Part shown: positions 1 to 9,703 of the stretch, piece after piece
How the letters are laid out: every line of letters begins with the position of its first letter
How positions within the stretch are numbered: the first letter of the stretch is position 1
Assembly (NCBI RefSeq): GCF_900120335.1
Contig: NZ_LT635477.1
Span: 124,001 to 188,000 of the forward strand
Source of the DNA: Helicobacter pylori
GTDB lineage: Bacteria; Campylobacterota; Campylobacteria; Campylobacterales; Helicobacteraceae
Direction of reading: 5' to 3'
DNA length: 64,000 bases
Translations under genes and position numbers: made by a program
The notes under the pieces: generated by a model
What the model saw: only the letters and a program-made list of their open reading frames with translations
Told to the model about the DNA's origin: nothing
Databases searched by the model: none

Positions 1-341
1 CTCTGGAGCGCTCTTCGGCTTTCTAAAGTTTGCCCATCTTGAGCGGCTTGAACGGCTTTGGTTTTAATGGTGTCTAAGATTTTGATTTGCTCATCCATCG
101 CTTTATCTGCGGTTTGAACCATACCAATAGCGTCATTAGCGTTGCGAATCGCCTGGCCTAAATTCGCGCTTTGACTCCTTAAGCTATCAGCGATCGCCAT
201 CCCACTAGAATCGTCAGCGGCTTTATTGATCCTAAGCCCTGAGCTTAACTTTTCAAGCGAGCTTGAAAGGTCTCTGTTGTTTTGAACCCCTACCGCATGA
301 GAAGTTAAAGCGGCGATATTGGTATTTATCCTAAAACTCAT
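1..341 (-). CDS. flaB: Flagellin B, N-terminal part (cut by window edge)
   Basis: Minor flagellin subunit of the polar sheathed flagella. The first 113 codons are present and read inward from 341. They begin [15 protein letters not shown] and continue through [18 protein letters not shown], the conserved D0/D1 coiled-coil region shared by bacterial flagellins; the central and C-terminal parts lie outside the window. An AAAGGA ribosome-binding site sits just upstream of the ATG, and a perfect GG-N10-GC sigma-54 promoter lies 36 to 53 bp upstream. That promoter type fits flaB, which belongs to the RpoN/FlgRS class of H. pylori flagellar genes, rather than flaA, which uses FliA. Confidence 0.95.
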   Translation of the reverse strand, partial: MSFRINTNIAALTSHAVGVQNNRDLSSSLEKLSSGLRINKAADDSSGMAIADSLRSQSANLGQAIRNANDAIGMVQTADKAMDEQIKILDTIKTKAVQAAQDGQTLESRRALQ

Positions 342-376
342 GTTTGCATCCTTTGCATAGATATTTGCTGTTAGTC

Positions 377-394
377 AAGCAAAGGGTGTTCCAA
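377..394 (-). promoter_or_regulatory. Sigma-54 promoter of flaB
   Basis: Read on the minus strand the site is TTGGAACACCCTTTGCTT: TTGGAA at -24, TTGCTT at -12, and exactly ten bases between the GG and the GC. This fits the RpoN consensus closely. It lies 36 bp upstream of the flaB start codon. Confidence 0.9.
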
Positions 395-461
395 CTATTT
401 GATTTTTAGCGCCGTTATAGAATTTTATGGTTTAATGAATCGTTTAGTCAAAATTCTATGC

Positions 462-467
462 TACAAT
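462..467 (+). promoter_or_regulatory. Probable -10 box of topA
   Basis: TACAAT preceded by TATGC, about 40 bp before the topA start, fits the extended -10 hexamer used by the H. pylori housekeeping sigma-80 factor. No clear -35 is seen, which is usual here. The call rests on position and sequence only. Confidence 0.45.
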
Positions 468-507
468 CATTCATTAATAGGTATAAACATTCCATTAAAG
501 GCGTTCA

Positions 508-2718
508 ATGAAGCACCTTATTATCGTAGAATCTCCCGCAAAAGCCAAAACCATTAAAAATTTTTTGGATAAAAATTATGAAGTTGTTGCCTCTAAAGGG
601 CATGTCAGGGATTTATCCAAATTCGCTTTAGGCATTAAGATTGATGAAGCCGGCTTCACTCCTAATTATGTCGTGGATAAAGACCACAAAGAGCTTGTCA
701 AACAGATCATAGAGCTTTCTAAAAAGGCATCTATTACTTATATCGCTACCGATGAAGACAGAGAAGGGGAAGCGATAGGCTATCATGTGGCATGTTTGAT
801 TGGGGGGAAATTAGAGAGCTATCCTAGGATTGTTTTTCATGAGATCACGCAAAATGCGATTTTAAACGCTCTAAAAACCCCACGACAAATTGACATGTCT
901 AAGGTCAATGCCCAACAAGCCAGGCGTTTTTTAGATCGGATCGTGGGTTTCAAGCTCAGCTCGTTGATTGCATCAAAGATCACTAAAGGTTTGAGCGCTG
1001 GGCGGGTGCAAAGCGCGGCCTTAAAGCTTGTGGTTGATAAAGAGAGGGAAATCAAAGCCTTTAAGCCTTTAACCTACTTCACGCTAGACGCTTTGTTTGA
1101 GCCAAATTTAGAAGCGCAACTCATCAGCTATAAGGGTAACAAACTCAAAGCCCAAGAGCTGATTGATGGGAAAAAAGCCCAAGAGATTAAAAACGAATTG
1201 GAAAAAGGAAGCTACACTATCTCTAGTATCGTTAAAAAATCCAAAAAATCCCCCACACCGCCCCCTTTCATGACTTCCACTTTACAGCAAAGCGCTTCCA
1301 GTCTTTTAGGCTTTTCGCCCACAAAAACCATGAGCATCGCTCAAAAATTATATGAGGGTGTAGCCACCCCGCAAGGCGTTATGGGGGTGATCACTTACAT
1401 GAGGACTGATAGCTTGAATATCGCTAAAGAGGCTTTAGAAGAAGCGAGGGCTAAGATTTTAAAAGACTATGGCAAAGACTACCTACCCCCTAAAGCCAAA
1501 GTCTATTCCAGCAAGAATAAAAACGCCCAAGAAGCCCATGAAGCGATCAGACCCACTTCCATTATTTTAGAGCCAAACGCCTTAAAAGACTACCTTAAAC
1601 CTGAAGAATTAAAGCTCTATACTTTAATTTATAAACGCTTTTTAGCTTCTCAAATGCAAGACGCTCTTTTTGAAAGCCAAAGCGTGGTTGTGGCTTGTGA
1701 AAAAGGCGAGTTTAAAGCGAGTGGGAGAAAACTCCTTTTTGGTGGCTATTATAAAATCTTAGGCAATGACGATAAGGACAAATTGCTCCCTAATTTGAAA
1801 GAAAATGACCCCATTAAATTAGAAAAACTAGAGAGCAACGCTCATGTTACAGAGCCTCCGGCGCGCTATTCAGAAGCGAGTTTGATTAAAGTTTTAGAAA
1901 GTTTAGGCATAGGCAGGCCCAGCACCTACGCCCCAACGATTTCTCTTTTACAAAACAGAGACTACATCAAGGTAGAAAAAAAGCAGATTAGCGCTTTAGA
2001 GAGCGCTTTTAAAGTGATGGAAATTTTAGAAAAGCATTTTGAAGAAATCGTGGATTCCAAGTTCAGCGCTTCTTTAGAAGAGGAACTAGACAATATCGCT
2101 CAAAATAAAGCCGACTACCAGCAAGTTTTAAAGGACTTTTACTACCCCTTTATGGATAAAATTGAAGCCGGGAAAAAGAATATCATCTCTCAAAAAGTGC
2201 ATGAAAAAACCGGCCAATCATGCCCTAAATGCGGGGGGGAATTAGTCAAAAAGAATAGCCGTTATGGGGAGTTTATCGCTTGTAACAATTACCCTAAATG
2301 CAAATATGTCAAACAAACTGAAACCGCTGATAATGAAGCCACGCAAGAATTGTGCGAAAAATGCGGAGGGGAAATGGTGCAAAAGTTCAGCAGAAATGGG
2401 GCGTTTTTAGCTTGTAATAACTACCCTGAATGCAAAAACACCAAATCGTTAAAAAACACCCCTAATGCAAAAGAAACAATAGAAGGCGTGAAATGCCCAG
2501 AATGCGGGGGGGATATTGCCTTAAAAAGGAGCAGAAAAGGCTCGTTTTATGGCTGTAACAACTACCCTAAATGCAATTTTTTATCCAACCATAAGCCCAT
2601 CAACAAGCGTTGCGAGAAATGCCATTATTTGATGAGTGAAAGAATCTATCGCAAAAAAAAGGCGCATGAATGCATTCAATGCAAAGAACGCGTGTTTTTA
2701 GAGGAAGATAATGGCTAA
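508..2718 (+). CDS. topA: DNA topoisomerase I
   Basis: Type IA topoisomerase of 736 residues that relaxes negative supercoils by cutting one strand. The N-terminal Toprim domain carries VESPAKAKT with Glu8 and the acidic DEDRE cluster at residues 82-86. The active-site tyrosine is Tyr297 in YMRTDS. The C-terminus has three full tetracysteine zinc ribbons that repeat the pattern CxxCGG...CNNYPxC (about residues 571-690) and a fourth, more divergent one. The start has only a weak AAAGG upstream. The final bases ATGGCTAA overlap the start of the radical SAM gene, so the two are probably translationally coupled. Confidence 0.97.
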   Translation: MKHLIIVESPAKAKTIKNFLDKNYEVVASKGHVRDLSKFALGIKIDEAGFTPNYVVDKDHKELVKQIIELSKKASITYIATDEDREGEAIGYHVACLIGGKLESYPRIVFHEITQNAILNALKTPRQIDMSKVNAQQARRFLDRIVGFKLSSLIASKITKGLSAGRVQSAALKLVVDKEREIKAFKPLTYFTLDALFEPNLEAQLISYKGNKLKAQELIDGKKAQEIKNELEKGSYTISSIVKKSKKSPTPPPFMTSTLQQSASSLLGFSPTKTMSIAQKLYEGVATPQGVMGVITYMRTDSLNIAKEALEEARAKILKDYGKDYLPPKAKVYSSKNKNAQEAHEAIRPTSIILEPNALKDYLKPEELKLYTLIYKRFLASQMQDALFESQSVVVACEKGEFKASGRKLLFGGYYKILGNDDKDKLLPNLKENDPIKLEKLESNAHVTEPPARYSEASLIKVLESLGIGRPSTYAPTISLLQNRDYIKVEKKQISALESAFKVMEILEKHFEEIVDSKFSASLEEELDNIAQNKADYQQVLKDFYYPFMDKIEAGKKNIISQKVHEKTGQSCPKCGGELVKKNSRYGEFIACNNYPKCKYVKQTETADNEATQELCEKCGGEMVQKFSRNGAFLACNNYPECKNTKSLKNTPNAKETIEGVKCPECGGDIALKRSRKGSFYGCNNYPKCNFLSNHKPINKRCEKCHYLMSERIYRKKKAHECIQCKERVFLEEDNG

Positions 2719-3637
2719 AGAAAATCCGCCTGTCGTTTTTGGGCCTATTTTATCCAGGCGTTTTGGGAAGTCTTTGGGCGTGGATTTATCGCCCTCTAAA
2801 AAACAATGCAATTACAATTGCATTTATTGCGAGTTGGGTAAAGCCAAGCCCATTGAACGCATGGAAGAAGTGATCAAAGTGGAAACCTTGATTAACGCTA
2901 TTCAAAACGCCCTAAACAACCTCACCACCCCCATTGATGTTTTAACCATTACCGCTAATGGCGAACCCACGCTATACCCTCATTTATTAGAGCTTATCCA
3001 AAGCATCAAGCCTTTTTTAAAGGGCGTTAAAACTTTGATTTTAAGCAACGGCTCACTCTTTTATGATCCAAAAGTCCAACAAGCCTTGAAGGAATTTGAC
3101 ATCGTTAAATTTTCTTTAGACGCTATTGATTTGAAAGCCTTTGAAAGAGTGGATAAACCCTATTCTAAAGACATTAACAAGATTTTAGAGGGGATTTTGC
3201 GCTTTTCTCAAATCTATCAGGGGCAACTGGTGGCTGAAGTGCTTTTAATTAAGGGCGTGAATGATAGCGCGAATAATTTAAAACTCATCGCTGCATTTTT
3301 AAAACAAATCAATATAGCCAGAGTGGATTTAAGCACCATAGACAGGCCCTCAAGCTTTAAAGCCCCTAAATTAAGCGAAGATGAATTATTAAAATGCTCT
3401 TTATTTTTTGAAGGGCTTTGCGTGAGTTTGCCTAAACGATCCATTACTCAAGCTAAAAAATTGGTTTCTTGCGGTATAGATGAATTACTCGCTTTAATTT
3501 CCAGGCGCCCTTTAAGCGCAGAAGAAGCTCCTCTAATCTTAGAGCCTAGCGCCTTTAAACATTTAGAAACTTTATTAAACCATAAGCAAATCACGATTAA
3601 AAAAGTCGGCTCTTTGGAGTTTTATTGCGCGTTTTAA
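2711..3637 (+). CDS. Radical SAM protein, COG0731-like
   Basis: A 308-residue radical SAM enzyme. The 4Fe-4S cluster motif CNYNCIYC gives cysteines 33, 37 and 40, and TITANGEPTL matches the SAM-binding GE region of a radical SAM TIM barrel. The overall form resembles the COG0731 group, whose better-known members modify tRNA (TYW1-type wyosine enzymes); the substrate here cannot be read from sequence. The gene overlaps the end of topA by 8 bp, so it is co-transcribed with it. No iron-sulfur auxiliary domain is visible. Confidence 0.8.
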   Translation: MAKENPPVVFGPILSRRFGKSLGVDLSPSKKQCNYNCIYCELGKAKPIERMEEVIKVETLINAIQNALNNLTTPIDVLTITANGEPTLYPHLLELIQSIKPFLKGVKTLILSNGSLFYDPKVQQALKEFDIVKFSLDAIDLKAFERVDKPYSKDINKILEGILRFSQIYQGQLVAEVLLIKGVNDSANNLKLIAAFLKQINIARVDLSTIDRPSSFKAPKLSEDELLKCSLFFEGLCVSLPKRSITQAKKLVSCGIDELLALISRRPLSAEEAPLILEPSAFKHLETLLNHKQITIKKVGSLEFYCAF

Positions 3638-3750
3638 CCTCCATAGGTAACCCATAGTTTTACCTTACTTTAGGGATAGCTCAAGCTTTTAAATAAGGAT
3701 CTCTTTTACCAAATAACGCCATACCATAAAAAATCAAAAGCCGACAGATC

Positions 3751-3778
3751 ATTAAAAACTTGGTGTAATGTTTTTAAT
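3751..3778 (-). terminator. Inverted repeat after the variable repeat-protein gene
   Basis: ATTAAAAAC and GTTTTTAAT form a perfect 9-bp inverted repeat with a 10-base loop, directly after the stop codon of the minus-strand gene. The stem is AT-rich and no clean T-run follows, so it may be a weak terminator or a 3'-end stabiliser. Confidence 0.4.
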
Positions 3779-3780
3779 CG

Positions 3781-4968
3781 CTACATCCTTTTACTATAAC
3801 CATAACCCGCTTTTTCTACTTTTTTCTCGGTATTAGCAACTGCTTCTATTTCTTTACTAACATCAGCAAATATTTTTTGAACGAACAAAAGGCTTTGAGA
3901 GGTTGAAAGGTGGGCTTGTGGGTCTGGTTTTAAACTCCTCATTTCAAGCATTTTAGCTTGAGCTTTAGAGCGTATTTTTAGATTTTCTTTTTGCCATTCT
4001 TCTGTAGCTTTAAAATCTCTAGGATCTAGCTCTAAATAAGCGATAGAACTTGGTTTATAAAAATCCACTTGTTTAGCGATAGCTTTTTGTGAATAGGGCA
4101 GAGATTCCAGCTCTTTTTGCAAATAAGCTATAAGCTCTTGCGCTTTTGATCCTCTTTGAGAGCGGGGTTGTTTAGAGTTTGGGAGGTGTTTTGGCTGGAT
4201 AGGGGTTTGATTGGTTTTTGTGGGTTTAGGGGTTTTGCATTCAGCTTCTATTTCTATAGCAATACCAGTAGTAATACCGGTCTTAATTCTTGCTTTTTTA
4301 ATAAACAATTGACCATGTTTTTCTTGGCAATTTTGTTCTGTTTCTTTAATGAAATCTTTCTGTTCTTTAATTAAATCTCTTTGTGTATTAATTGTCTTTT
4401 GTTTTTGCTGTTCTAACTCTATCCCACTCTTATTTGCCTTCTGTTTTTCTTGTTCTGTCTTTTGTCTTTCTTGTTCTGCTTTTATTTGACTATTAGCGAG
4501 TTCTATCCCACTCTTGTTTGTTTTCTGTCTTTCTTGTTCTAACTCTATTTCACTCTTATTTGTTTTCTGTTTTTCTTGTTCTAACTCTATCTGTTTATCA
4601 GTATCACCAACGCTACAAGCGGCTAATAATAAACTTGCCGCTATTGTGAGTCCTGAATACTTCCACCAATTGATTCGATTTTCTTTTTCAGCTTGTTTGG
4701 ATTTATCCTGGACTTTATCGTCCAATTCTTTCGCTTTCCTACACGCAACATGGGTCAATACTACTAATGCCGCCCTGCTTTTCTTGGGGTGTTTTTTTAC
4801 AAGTTCTCTAACTCTCTTTGCGATCTTTGTAAAAAACCCACTAATTGATCTGATTATATTTGTAATGGCACTCGCTTGTTTAAAATGAGTCTCTTTATTT
4901 GCCTTTGTGTCAGCTGTCTCTGTGTTTTTGCCAACTTTATTTGTTTTTCCTGTTTTTACTGATTCCAT
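3781..4968 (-). CDS. Variable coiled-coil protein with internal repeats and a lipobox-like segment
   Basis: 395 residues of unknown function, a family I associate with H. pylori (HP0118/HP0119 type). Residues about 105-120 form a hydrophobic segment ending LLLAAC, which resembles a lipobox but lies over 100 residues from the start. It is followed by near-identical 13-14-residue units (IELEQEKQKTNKS, IELEQERQKTNKS and variants) predicted to form a coiled coil; the DNA of this part is itself repetitive (about 4385-4600). The C-terminal 120 residues look globular. A GTG at 4998 would add ten residues, but a TATAAT at 5007-5012 puts the transcript start at about that codon, and AAAAAGG precedes the ATG at 4968. 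Repeat number is expected to vary between strains. Confidence 0.7.
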   Translation of the reverse strand: MESVKTGKTNKVGKNTETADTKANKETHFKQASAITNIIRSISGFFTKIAKRVRELVKKHPKKSRAALVVLTHVACRKAKELDDKVQDKSKQAEKENRINWWKYSGLTIAASLLLAACSVGDTDKQIELEQEKQKTNKSEIELEQERQKTNKSGIELANSQIKAEQERQKTEQEKQKANKSGIELEQQKQKTINTQRDLIKEQKDFIKETEQNCQEKHGQLFIKKARIKTGITTGIAIEIEAECKTPKPTKTNQTPIQPKHLPNSKQPRSQRGSKAQELIAYLQKELESLPYSQKAIAKQVDFYKPSSIAYLELDPRDFKATEEWQKENLKIRSKAQAKMLEMRSLKPDPQAHLSTSQSLLFVQKIFADVSKEIEAVANTEKKVEKAGYGYSKRM

Positions 4969-5006
4969 TACCAACCTTTTTTCAAAAAACAATCCCACTT
5001 TTCAAA

Positions 5007-5012
5007 ATTATA
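5007..5012 (-). promoter_or_regulatory. -10 box of the variable repeat-protein gene
   Basis: Perfect TATAAT on the minus strand, 39 bp before the ATG at 4968. It places the transcript start near 5000 and so rules out the longer GTG-initiated reading. Confidence 0.6.
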
Positions 5013-5064
5013 CCATGGAAACTAATACGAAAAACCCACTCAAGTTAGATCAACCCATTTATTA

Positions 5065-7503
5065 TCAATGTGCAGTTAAGCCATGGTCTTTCAATTCTTT
5101 TTCTAACTTGGCTACGGCGTTCCAAGTGGGGATCACGCTGTCAGGGTTTAAAGAAATGGAAGTGATGCCCTCTTTGACTAAAAACTCTGTCACTTCAGGG
5201 TAATCGCTTGGGGCTTGCCCGCAAATCCCGCAATATTTGTTGTGCCTTTTACAAGCTTCAATCGCTTTTTTAAACATTTTTAGCATCGCTTCATTCCTTT
5301 CATCAAAGACATGGCTGACTAACTCGCTGTCTCTATCCACGCCTAAAGTGAGTTGGGTTAAATCGTTTGATCCAATAGAAAAGCCATCAAACAAGCTTAA
5401 GAAATCATCAGCCAAAATGACATTCACCGGTAATTCGCACATGATATAAATTTCAAGCCCGTTTTTACCGGATTCTAAATTGTTTTTCCTTAAGATTTCT
5501 AGGACTTTTTTACCCTCTTCAATGGTGCGCAAAAAAGGGATCATCACTTTCATGTTCGTTAAGCCCATTTCTTCCCTTACTAGCGCTAAGGCTTCACATT
5601 CCCACGAAAACGCTTCATTATAGCTTTCTGAATAATACCGACTAGCCCCCCTATAGCCAAGCATGGGGTTTTCTTCATTGGGTTCATAGCTAGAGCCGCC
5701 AAGCATGCGCATGTATTCATTGGATTTGAAATCGCTAGTCCTTACAATCACAGGTTTAGGGTAAAACGCCGCGCTGATCATGCCAATGCCTTCAGCGATT
5801 TTTTTCACAAAAAAATCTTTAGGGTTAGCATAGCCTGCCATGAGGTTTTCAATTTCATTTTTTTCTTTCACGCTTTTTTTGTGGTGCAAATCCACTAAAG
5901 CTAAAGGGTGGGCTTTGATTTGATTTAAAATAATCATTTCCATTCTGGCTAACCCTACGCCGTGATTAGGGAGTTGAGAAAAGCTGAAAGCTTTTTCAGG
6001 GTTTCCAATGTTAATGTAAATTTTTGTTTGAGTTTCTTGCATATTAGAAAGCTCCACCCTTTCAATTTCATGCTCATAAATGCCTGCATACACATAGCCC
6101 TCTTCACCTTCAGCGCAAGAAACCGTGATTTCCATGCCGGTATAAAGGCTATCAGTCGCCCCGCTCACCCCAACAATGGCCGGCACGCCAATTTCTCTAG
6201 CCACAATAGCGGCATGGCAAGTGCGCCCCCCACGATTAGTGATAACCGCGCTCGCTTTTTTCATGCAAGGCTCCCAGTCTGGGTCGGTGTTATCCGTAAC
6301 TAAAATTTCGCCTTCTTTAAAAGAATTCATATGCTCCAAATCATTGATGATGCGCACTTTCCCTGATCCGATTTTACTCCCAATCGCTCTGCCTTGCAAG
6401 ATAATCTCTTTCTTTTCGTTAGGGTTTTTGAATTTGAATTTTTCAAAGACTTGATTTTCTTCTTTACTTTTTTGGCTTTGAACGGTTTCTGGACGCGCTT
6501 GAACGATAAAGATTTCCCCGCTATCGCCATCTTTAGCCCATTCTATATCCATGGGGCGGTATTGTTTGGCTTCTTTAGAGTAATGTTTTTCAATTTCAAT
6601 GGCGTATTTGGCTAAAATCAGCACGTCTTCATCGCTCAATGAAAAGGATTGCCATTCTTTTTTGGTGGTTTTAATGTTTCTAGTAGGGTGTTCGCTACCC
6701 CTTGGGGCATAGACCATTTTTTGCGTTTTATTGCCGAGCTGCCGTTTGATAATGGGGCGTTTGTTTTGCTCTAAAGTGGGCTTAAACACATAAAATTCAT
6801 CAGGGTTTATCGTGCCGCCCACCACATTTTCGCCTAACCCCCACGCTGAAGTGACAAACACCGCGTCTTTAAAACCGGTTTCAGTGTCAATAGAAAACAT
6901 CACGCCCGCGCTGCCTTTATCCGCTCGCACCATTTTTTGCACCCCCACGCTCAGCGCGACTTTTAAATGATCAAACCCACGACTCGCCCTATAACTAATC
7001 GCTCTGTCGGTAAAAAGCGACGCTAAACAGGATTTGATATAGTGGATCAATTCTGTTTTACCCTTAATGTTTAAGTAAGTGTCTTGCTGCCCGGCAAAAG
7101 AAGCGTCTGGCAAATCTTCTGCAGTAGCGGAGCTCCTTACAGCCACATCGGCTTCTTTCATGTGGTATTGCTGGCTTAAAATCTCATAAGCTTGAAAAAT
7201 CTCATCTCTCAAATCGCTAGGAAAAGGCGTGCCAAAAATAAGCTCTCTGATTTGTTTGGAGCGGATTTTTAACACATCAATTTCCGTGGCATCAACATTT
7301 TCTAAAAGCTCTATGATCTTTTGTTTAGCCCCCCCTTGCTCCAAAAGATACCAATACGCTTCGCTGGTGATCGCAAAGCCATCAGGCACTTTAATCCCAA
7401 TTGGCACTAATTCTTGAAACATCTCGCCAATGCTAGCGTTCTTGCCCCCAACCAGATTCACGTTCTTATTGTTCAACTCTTTGAAAAACTTGATATATCG
7501 CAC
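5065..7503 (-). CDS. ppsA: Phosphoenolpyruvate synthase
   Basis: PEP synthase of 812 residues, converting pyruvate, ATP and water to PEP, AMP and phosphate. It is the gluconeogenic entry for pyruvate formed from lactate and serine, whose catabolic genes lie further along this window. The N-terminal ATP-grasp part has [19 protein letters not shown]. The swivelling domain has [15 protein letters not shown] with phosphohistidine His430. The C-terminal barrel ends with the [14 protein letters not shown] catalytic cysteine region. The start is GTG at 7503, preceded by AAGGGAG. It is transcribed alone and diverges from the small lipoprotein gene. Confidence 0.95.
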   Translation of the reverse strand: MRYIKFFKELNNKNVNLVGGKNASIGEMFQELVPIGIKVPDGFAITSEAYWYLLEQGGAKQKIIELLENVDATEIDVLKIRSKQIRELIFGTPFPSDLRDEIFQAYEILSQQYHMKEADVAVRSSATAEDLPDASFAGQQDTYLNIKGKTELIHYIKSCLASLFTDRAISYRASRGFDHLKVALSVGVQKMVRADKGSAGVMFSIDTETGFKDAVFVTSAWGLGENVVGGTINPDEFYVFKPTLEQNKRPIIKRQLGNKTQKMVYAPRGSEHPTRNIKTTKKEWQSFSLSDEDVLILAKYAIEIEKHYSKEAKQYRPMDIEWAKDGDSGEIFIVQARPETVQSQKSKEENQVFEKFKFKNPNEKKEIILQGRAIGSKIGSGKVRIINDLEHMNSFKEGEILVTDNTDPDWEPCMKKASAVITNRGGRTCHAAIVAREIGVPAIVGVSGATDSLYTGMEITVSCAEGEEGYVYAGIYEHEIERVELSNMQETQTKIYINIGNPEKAFSFSQLPNHGVGLARMEMIILNQIKAHPLALVDLHHKKSVKEKNEIENLMAGYANPKDFFVKKIAEGIGMISAAFYPKPVIVRTSDFKSNEYMRMLGGSSYEPNEENPMLGYRGASRYYSESYNEAFSWECEALALVREEMGLTNMKVMIPFLRTIEEGKKVLEILRKNNLESGKNGLEIYIMCELPVNVILADDFLSLFDGFSIGSNDLTQLTLGVDRDSELVSHVFDERNEAMLKMFKKAIEACKRHNKYCGICGQAPSDYPEVTEFLVKEGITSISLNPDSVIPTWNAVAKLEKELKDHGLTAH

Positions 7504-7557
7504 AAAACTCCCTTAAAATTATCATTAAGTCTTTTAAAACAAAAATCCAATTAATGA

Positions 7558-7563
7558 ATGATA
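7558..7563 (-). promoter_or_regulatory. Possible -10 box of ppsA
   Basis: TATCAT preceded by TGC (extended -10 form) on the minus strand, 55 bp before the ppsA GTG. Other AT-rich hexamers lie nearby, so this is tentative. Confidence 0.35.
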
Positions 7564-7648
7564 GCATGATAGAGCTTTAGTTTAAGCTAGTTTGTATTCT
7601 AAGCTTTGTTAATAAGGGGTGTATTCTTTTTGGTTTATGATTTTATTG

Positions 7649-7654
7649 TATAAT
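7649..7654 (+). promoter_or_regulatory. -10 box for the small lipoprotein gene and probably thrS
   Basis: Perfect TATAAT preceded by TTG. It predicts a transcript starting near 7661, about 33 bases before the TTG start of the small lipoprotein gene. No other strong promoter lies before thrS, so it may drive the whole thrS-infC-rpmI-rplT group. Confidence 0.6.
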
Positions 7655-7693
7655 AGGCGGTTAGTTAGGTATTTTTGAATAGAAAGGGTGGTT

Positions 7694-7825
7694 TTGTATA
7701 GGCGGTTGTTATTGAATTTGTTTTGTATGGTATTTTTACAAGCGTGTTTAAAGCCTATGAGCGACCCTAAAGCTGAGAAAGTGGATTCGCAAGTGCAATG
7801 CGGGTTTGGCTCAAAAGATTGTTGA
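7694..7825 (+). CDS. Small putative lipoprotein (43 aa, TTG start)
   Basis: An open frame LYRRLLLNLFCMVFLQAC followed by a short polar tail ending GFGSKDC. The N-terminus has a basic pair, a hydrophobic stretch and the lipobox-like FLQAC with Cys18, so it should be exported and lipidated; glutamine at -2 is unusual. AGAAAGG stands six bases before the TTG and a TATAAT lies 40 bp upstream. A shorter reading from ATG at 7727 would lose most of the signal. Two further cysteines (36 and 43) could form a disulfide. It sits in the thrS leader, so it could also act as a translated leader. I know no function. Confidence 0.55.
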   Translation: MYRRLLLNLFCMVFLQACLKPMSDPKAEKVDSQVQCGFGSKDC

Positions 7826-7864
7826 ATTTTAAGGTTTAAAGAAAGGAAACATAAGTTTTAAAGA

Positions 7865-9703
7865 ATGAGTGCGGAACTGATTGCCGTTTATAAAGACGAG
7901 CAAATAATAGATTTAGAGAGCGCGAAAGTCTTAGGGCTGAGCGATGGGATCAAAGCGTTAAAAGGGAGCGAGCCGATATTTTTTGATGATTCGCCTTTGG
8001 CTTTAGAAGTGATCAGGCATTCATGTGCACATTTGCTCGCGCAAAGCTTGAAAGCCCTTTATCCGGACGCGAAATTCTTTGTAGGCCCTGTGGTAGAAGA
8101 GGGATTTTATTACGATTTTAAGACTTCTTCAAAGATCAGCGAAGAGGATTTGCCTAAAATTGAAGCGAAAATGAAAGAGTTTGCGAAGTTGAAACTCGCT
8201 ATCACTAAAGAGACTTTAACCAGAGAGCAAGCTTTGGAGCGTTTTAAGGGCGATGAATTAAAGCATGCGGTGATGAGTAAAATCAGTGGCGATGCGTTTG
8301 GCGTGTACCAACAAGGCGAGTTTGAAGATTTGTGTAAGGGGCCACACCTCCCAAACACTCGTTTTTTAAACCATTTCAAGCTCACTAAATTGGCTGGGGC
8401 TTATTTGGGTGGCGATGAAAACAATGAAATGCTCATTAGGATCTATGGCATCGCTTTTGCCACTAAAGAGGGCTTAAAAGACTATCTTTTCCAAATAGAA
8501 GAAGCGAAAAAACGAGATCACAGAAAGCTAGGCGTGGAGCTAGGGCTTTTTAGCTTTGATGATGAGATAGGGGCAGGCTTACCTTTATGGCTGCCTAAAG
8601 GGGCAAGGCTCAGGAAACGCATTGAAGATTTATTGAGCAAGGCGTTACTTTTAAGAGGCTATGAGCCGGTTAAAGGCCCTGAGATTTTAAAAAGCGATGT
8701 GTGGAAAATCAGCGGGCATTATGACAACTATAAAGAAAACATGTATTTCACCACGATTGATGAGCAAGAATACGGCATAAAGCCCATGAATTGCGTGGGG
8801 CATATTAAAGTCTATCAAAGCGCTTTACACAGCTACAGGGATTTGCCTTTAAGGTTTTATGAATACGGCGTGGTGCATCGGCATGAAAAAAGCGGCGTGT
8901 TGCATGGGCTTTTAAGGGTTAGGGAATTTACCCAAGACGATGCGCATATTTTTTGCTCTTTTGAACAGATCCAAAGCGAAGTGAGCGCGATTTTAGATTT
9001 CACGCATAAGATCATGAAAGCGTTTGACTTTAGCTATGAAATGGAATTATCCACAAGGCCGGCTAAATCCATAGGCGATGATGAAGTTTGGGAAAAGGCC
9101 ACTAGCGCTTTAAAAGAAGCCCTAAAAGAACACCGCATTGATTATAAGATTGATGAGGGGGGAGGGGCTTTCTATGGGCCTAAGATTGACATTAAAATCA
9201 CCGACGCTTTGAAGCGTAAATGGCAGTGCGGCACGATCCAAGTGGATATGAATTTGCCTGAACGCTTCAAGCTCGCTTTCACTAATGAACACAATCACGC
9301 TGAACAGCCGGTGATGATCCACAGAGCGATTTTAGGCTCGTTTGAAAGGTTTATTGCGATTTTGAGCGAACATTTTGGGGGGAATTTCCCTTTCTTTGTC
9401 GCGCCCACTCAAATCGCTCTCATTCCTATTAATGAAGAGCATCATGTTTTTGCTTTGAAATTAAAAGAGGAATTAAAAAAGCGCGATATTTTTGTAGAAG
9501 CGCTGGATAAAAACGACAGCTTGAATAAAAAGGTGCGCTTAGCCGAAAAGCAAAAAATCCCTATGATTTTAGTTTTAGGGAATGAGGAAATGGAGACCGA
9601 AATTTTATCCATTAGAGACAGAGAAAAACAAGCTCAGTATAAAATGCCCTTAAAGGAGTTTTTAAACATGGTTGAATCTAAGATGCAAGAGGTTAGTTTT
9701 TGA
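7865..9703 (+). CDS. thrS: Threonyl-tRNA synthetase
   Basis: Class II synthetase of 612 residues charging tRNA-Thr. The editing domain has HSCAH (His52, His56) and [14 protein letters not shown]. The catalytic core has KPMNCVGHI with the zinc cysteine, [20 protein letters not shown] (motif 2) and [14 protein letters not shown] (motif 3); the anticodon-binding domain follows. The editing HxxxH begins about 20 residues earlier than in E. coli ThrRS (His73/His77, from memory), so the N-terminal TGS domain is reduced or missing. The stop TGA overlaps the TTG start of infC (TTGA), which implies translational coupling. Confidence 0.96.
   Translation: MSAELIAVYKDEQIIDLESAKVLGLSDGIKALKGSEPIFFDDSPLALEVIRHSCAHLLAQSLKALYPDAKFFVGPVVEEGFYYDFKTSSKISEEDLPKIEAKMKEFAKLKLAITKETLTREQALERFKGDELKHAVMSKISGDAFGVYQQGEFEDLCKGPHLPNTRFLNHFKLTKLAGAYLGGDENNEMLIRIYGIAFATKEGLKDYLFQIEEAKKRDHRKLGVELGLFSFDDEIGAGLPLWLPKGARLRKRIEDLLSKALLLRGYEPVKGPEILKSDVWKISGHYDNYKENMYFTTIDEQEYGIKPMNCVGHIKVYQSALHSYRDLPLRFYEYGVVHRHEKSGVLHGLLRVREFTQDDAHIFCSFEQIQSEVSAILDFTHKIMKAFDFSYEMELSTRPAKSIGDDEVWEKATSALKEALKEHRIDYKIDEGGGAFYGPKIDIKITDALKRKWQCGTIQVDMNLPERFKLAFTNEHNHAEQPVMIHRAILGSFERFIAILSEHFGGNFPFFVAPTQIALIPINEEHHVFALKLKEELKKRDIFVEALDKNDSLNKKVRLAEKQKIPMILVLGNEEMETEILSIRDREKQAQYKMPLKEFLNMVESKMQEVSF

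Noticed and set aside
4514-4888. 124-codon plus-strand frame over the repeat-protein gene
   Set aside because: Its Phe/Ser/Leu-rich product is what the antisense of Lys/Glu/Gln-rich repeats gives.
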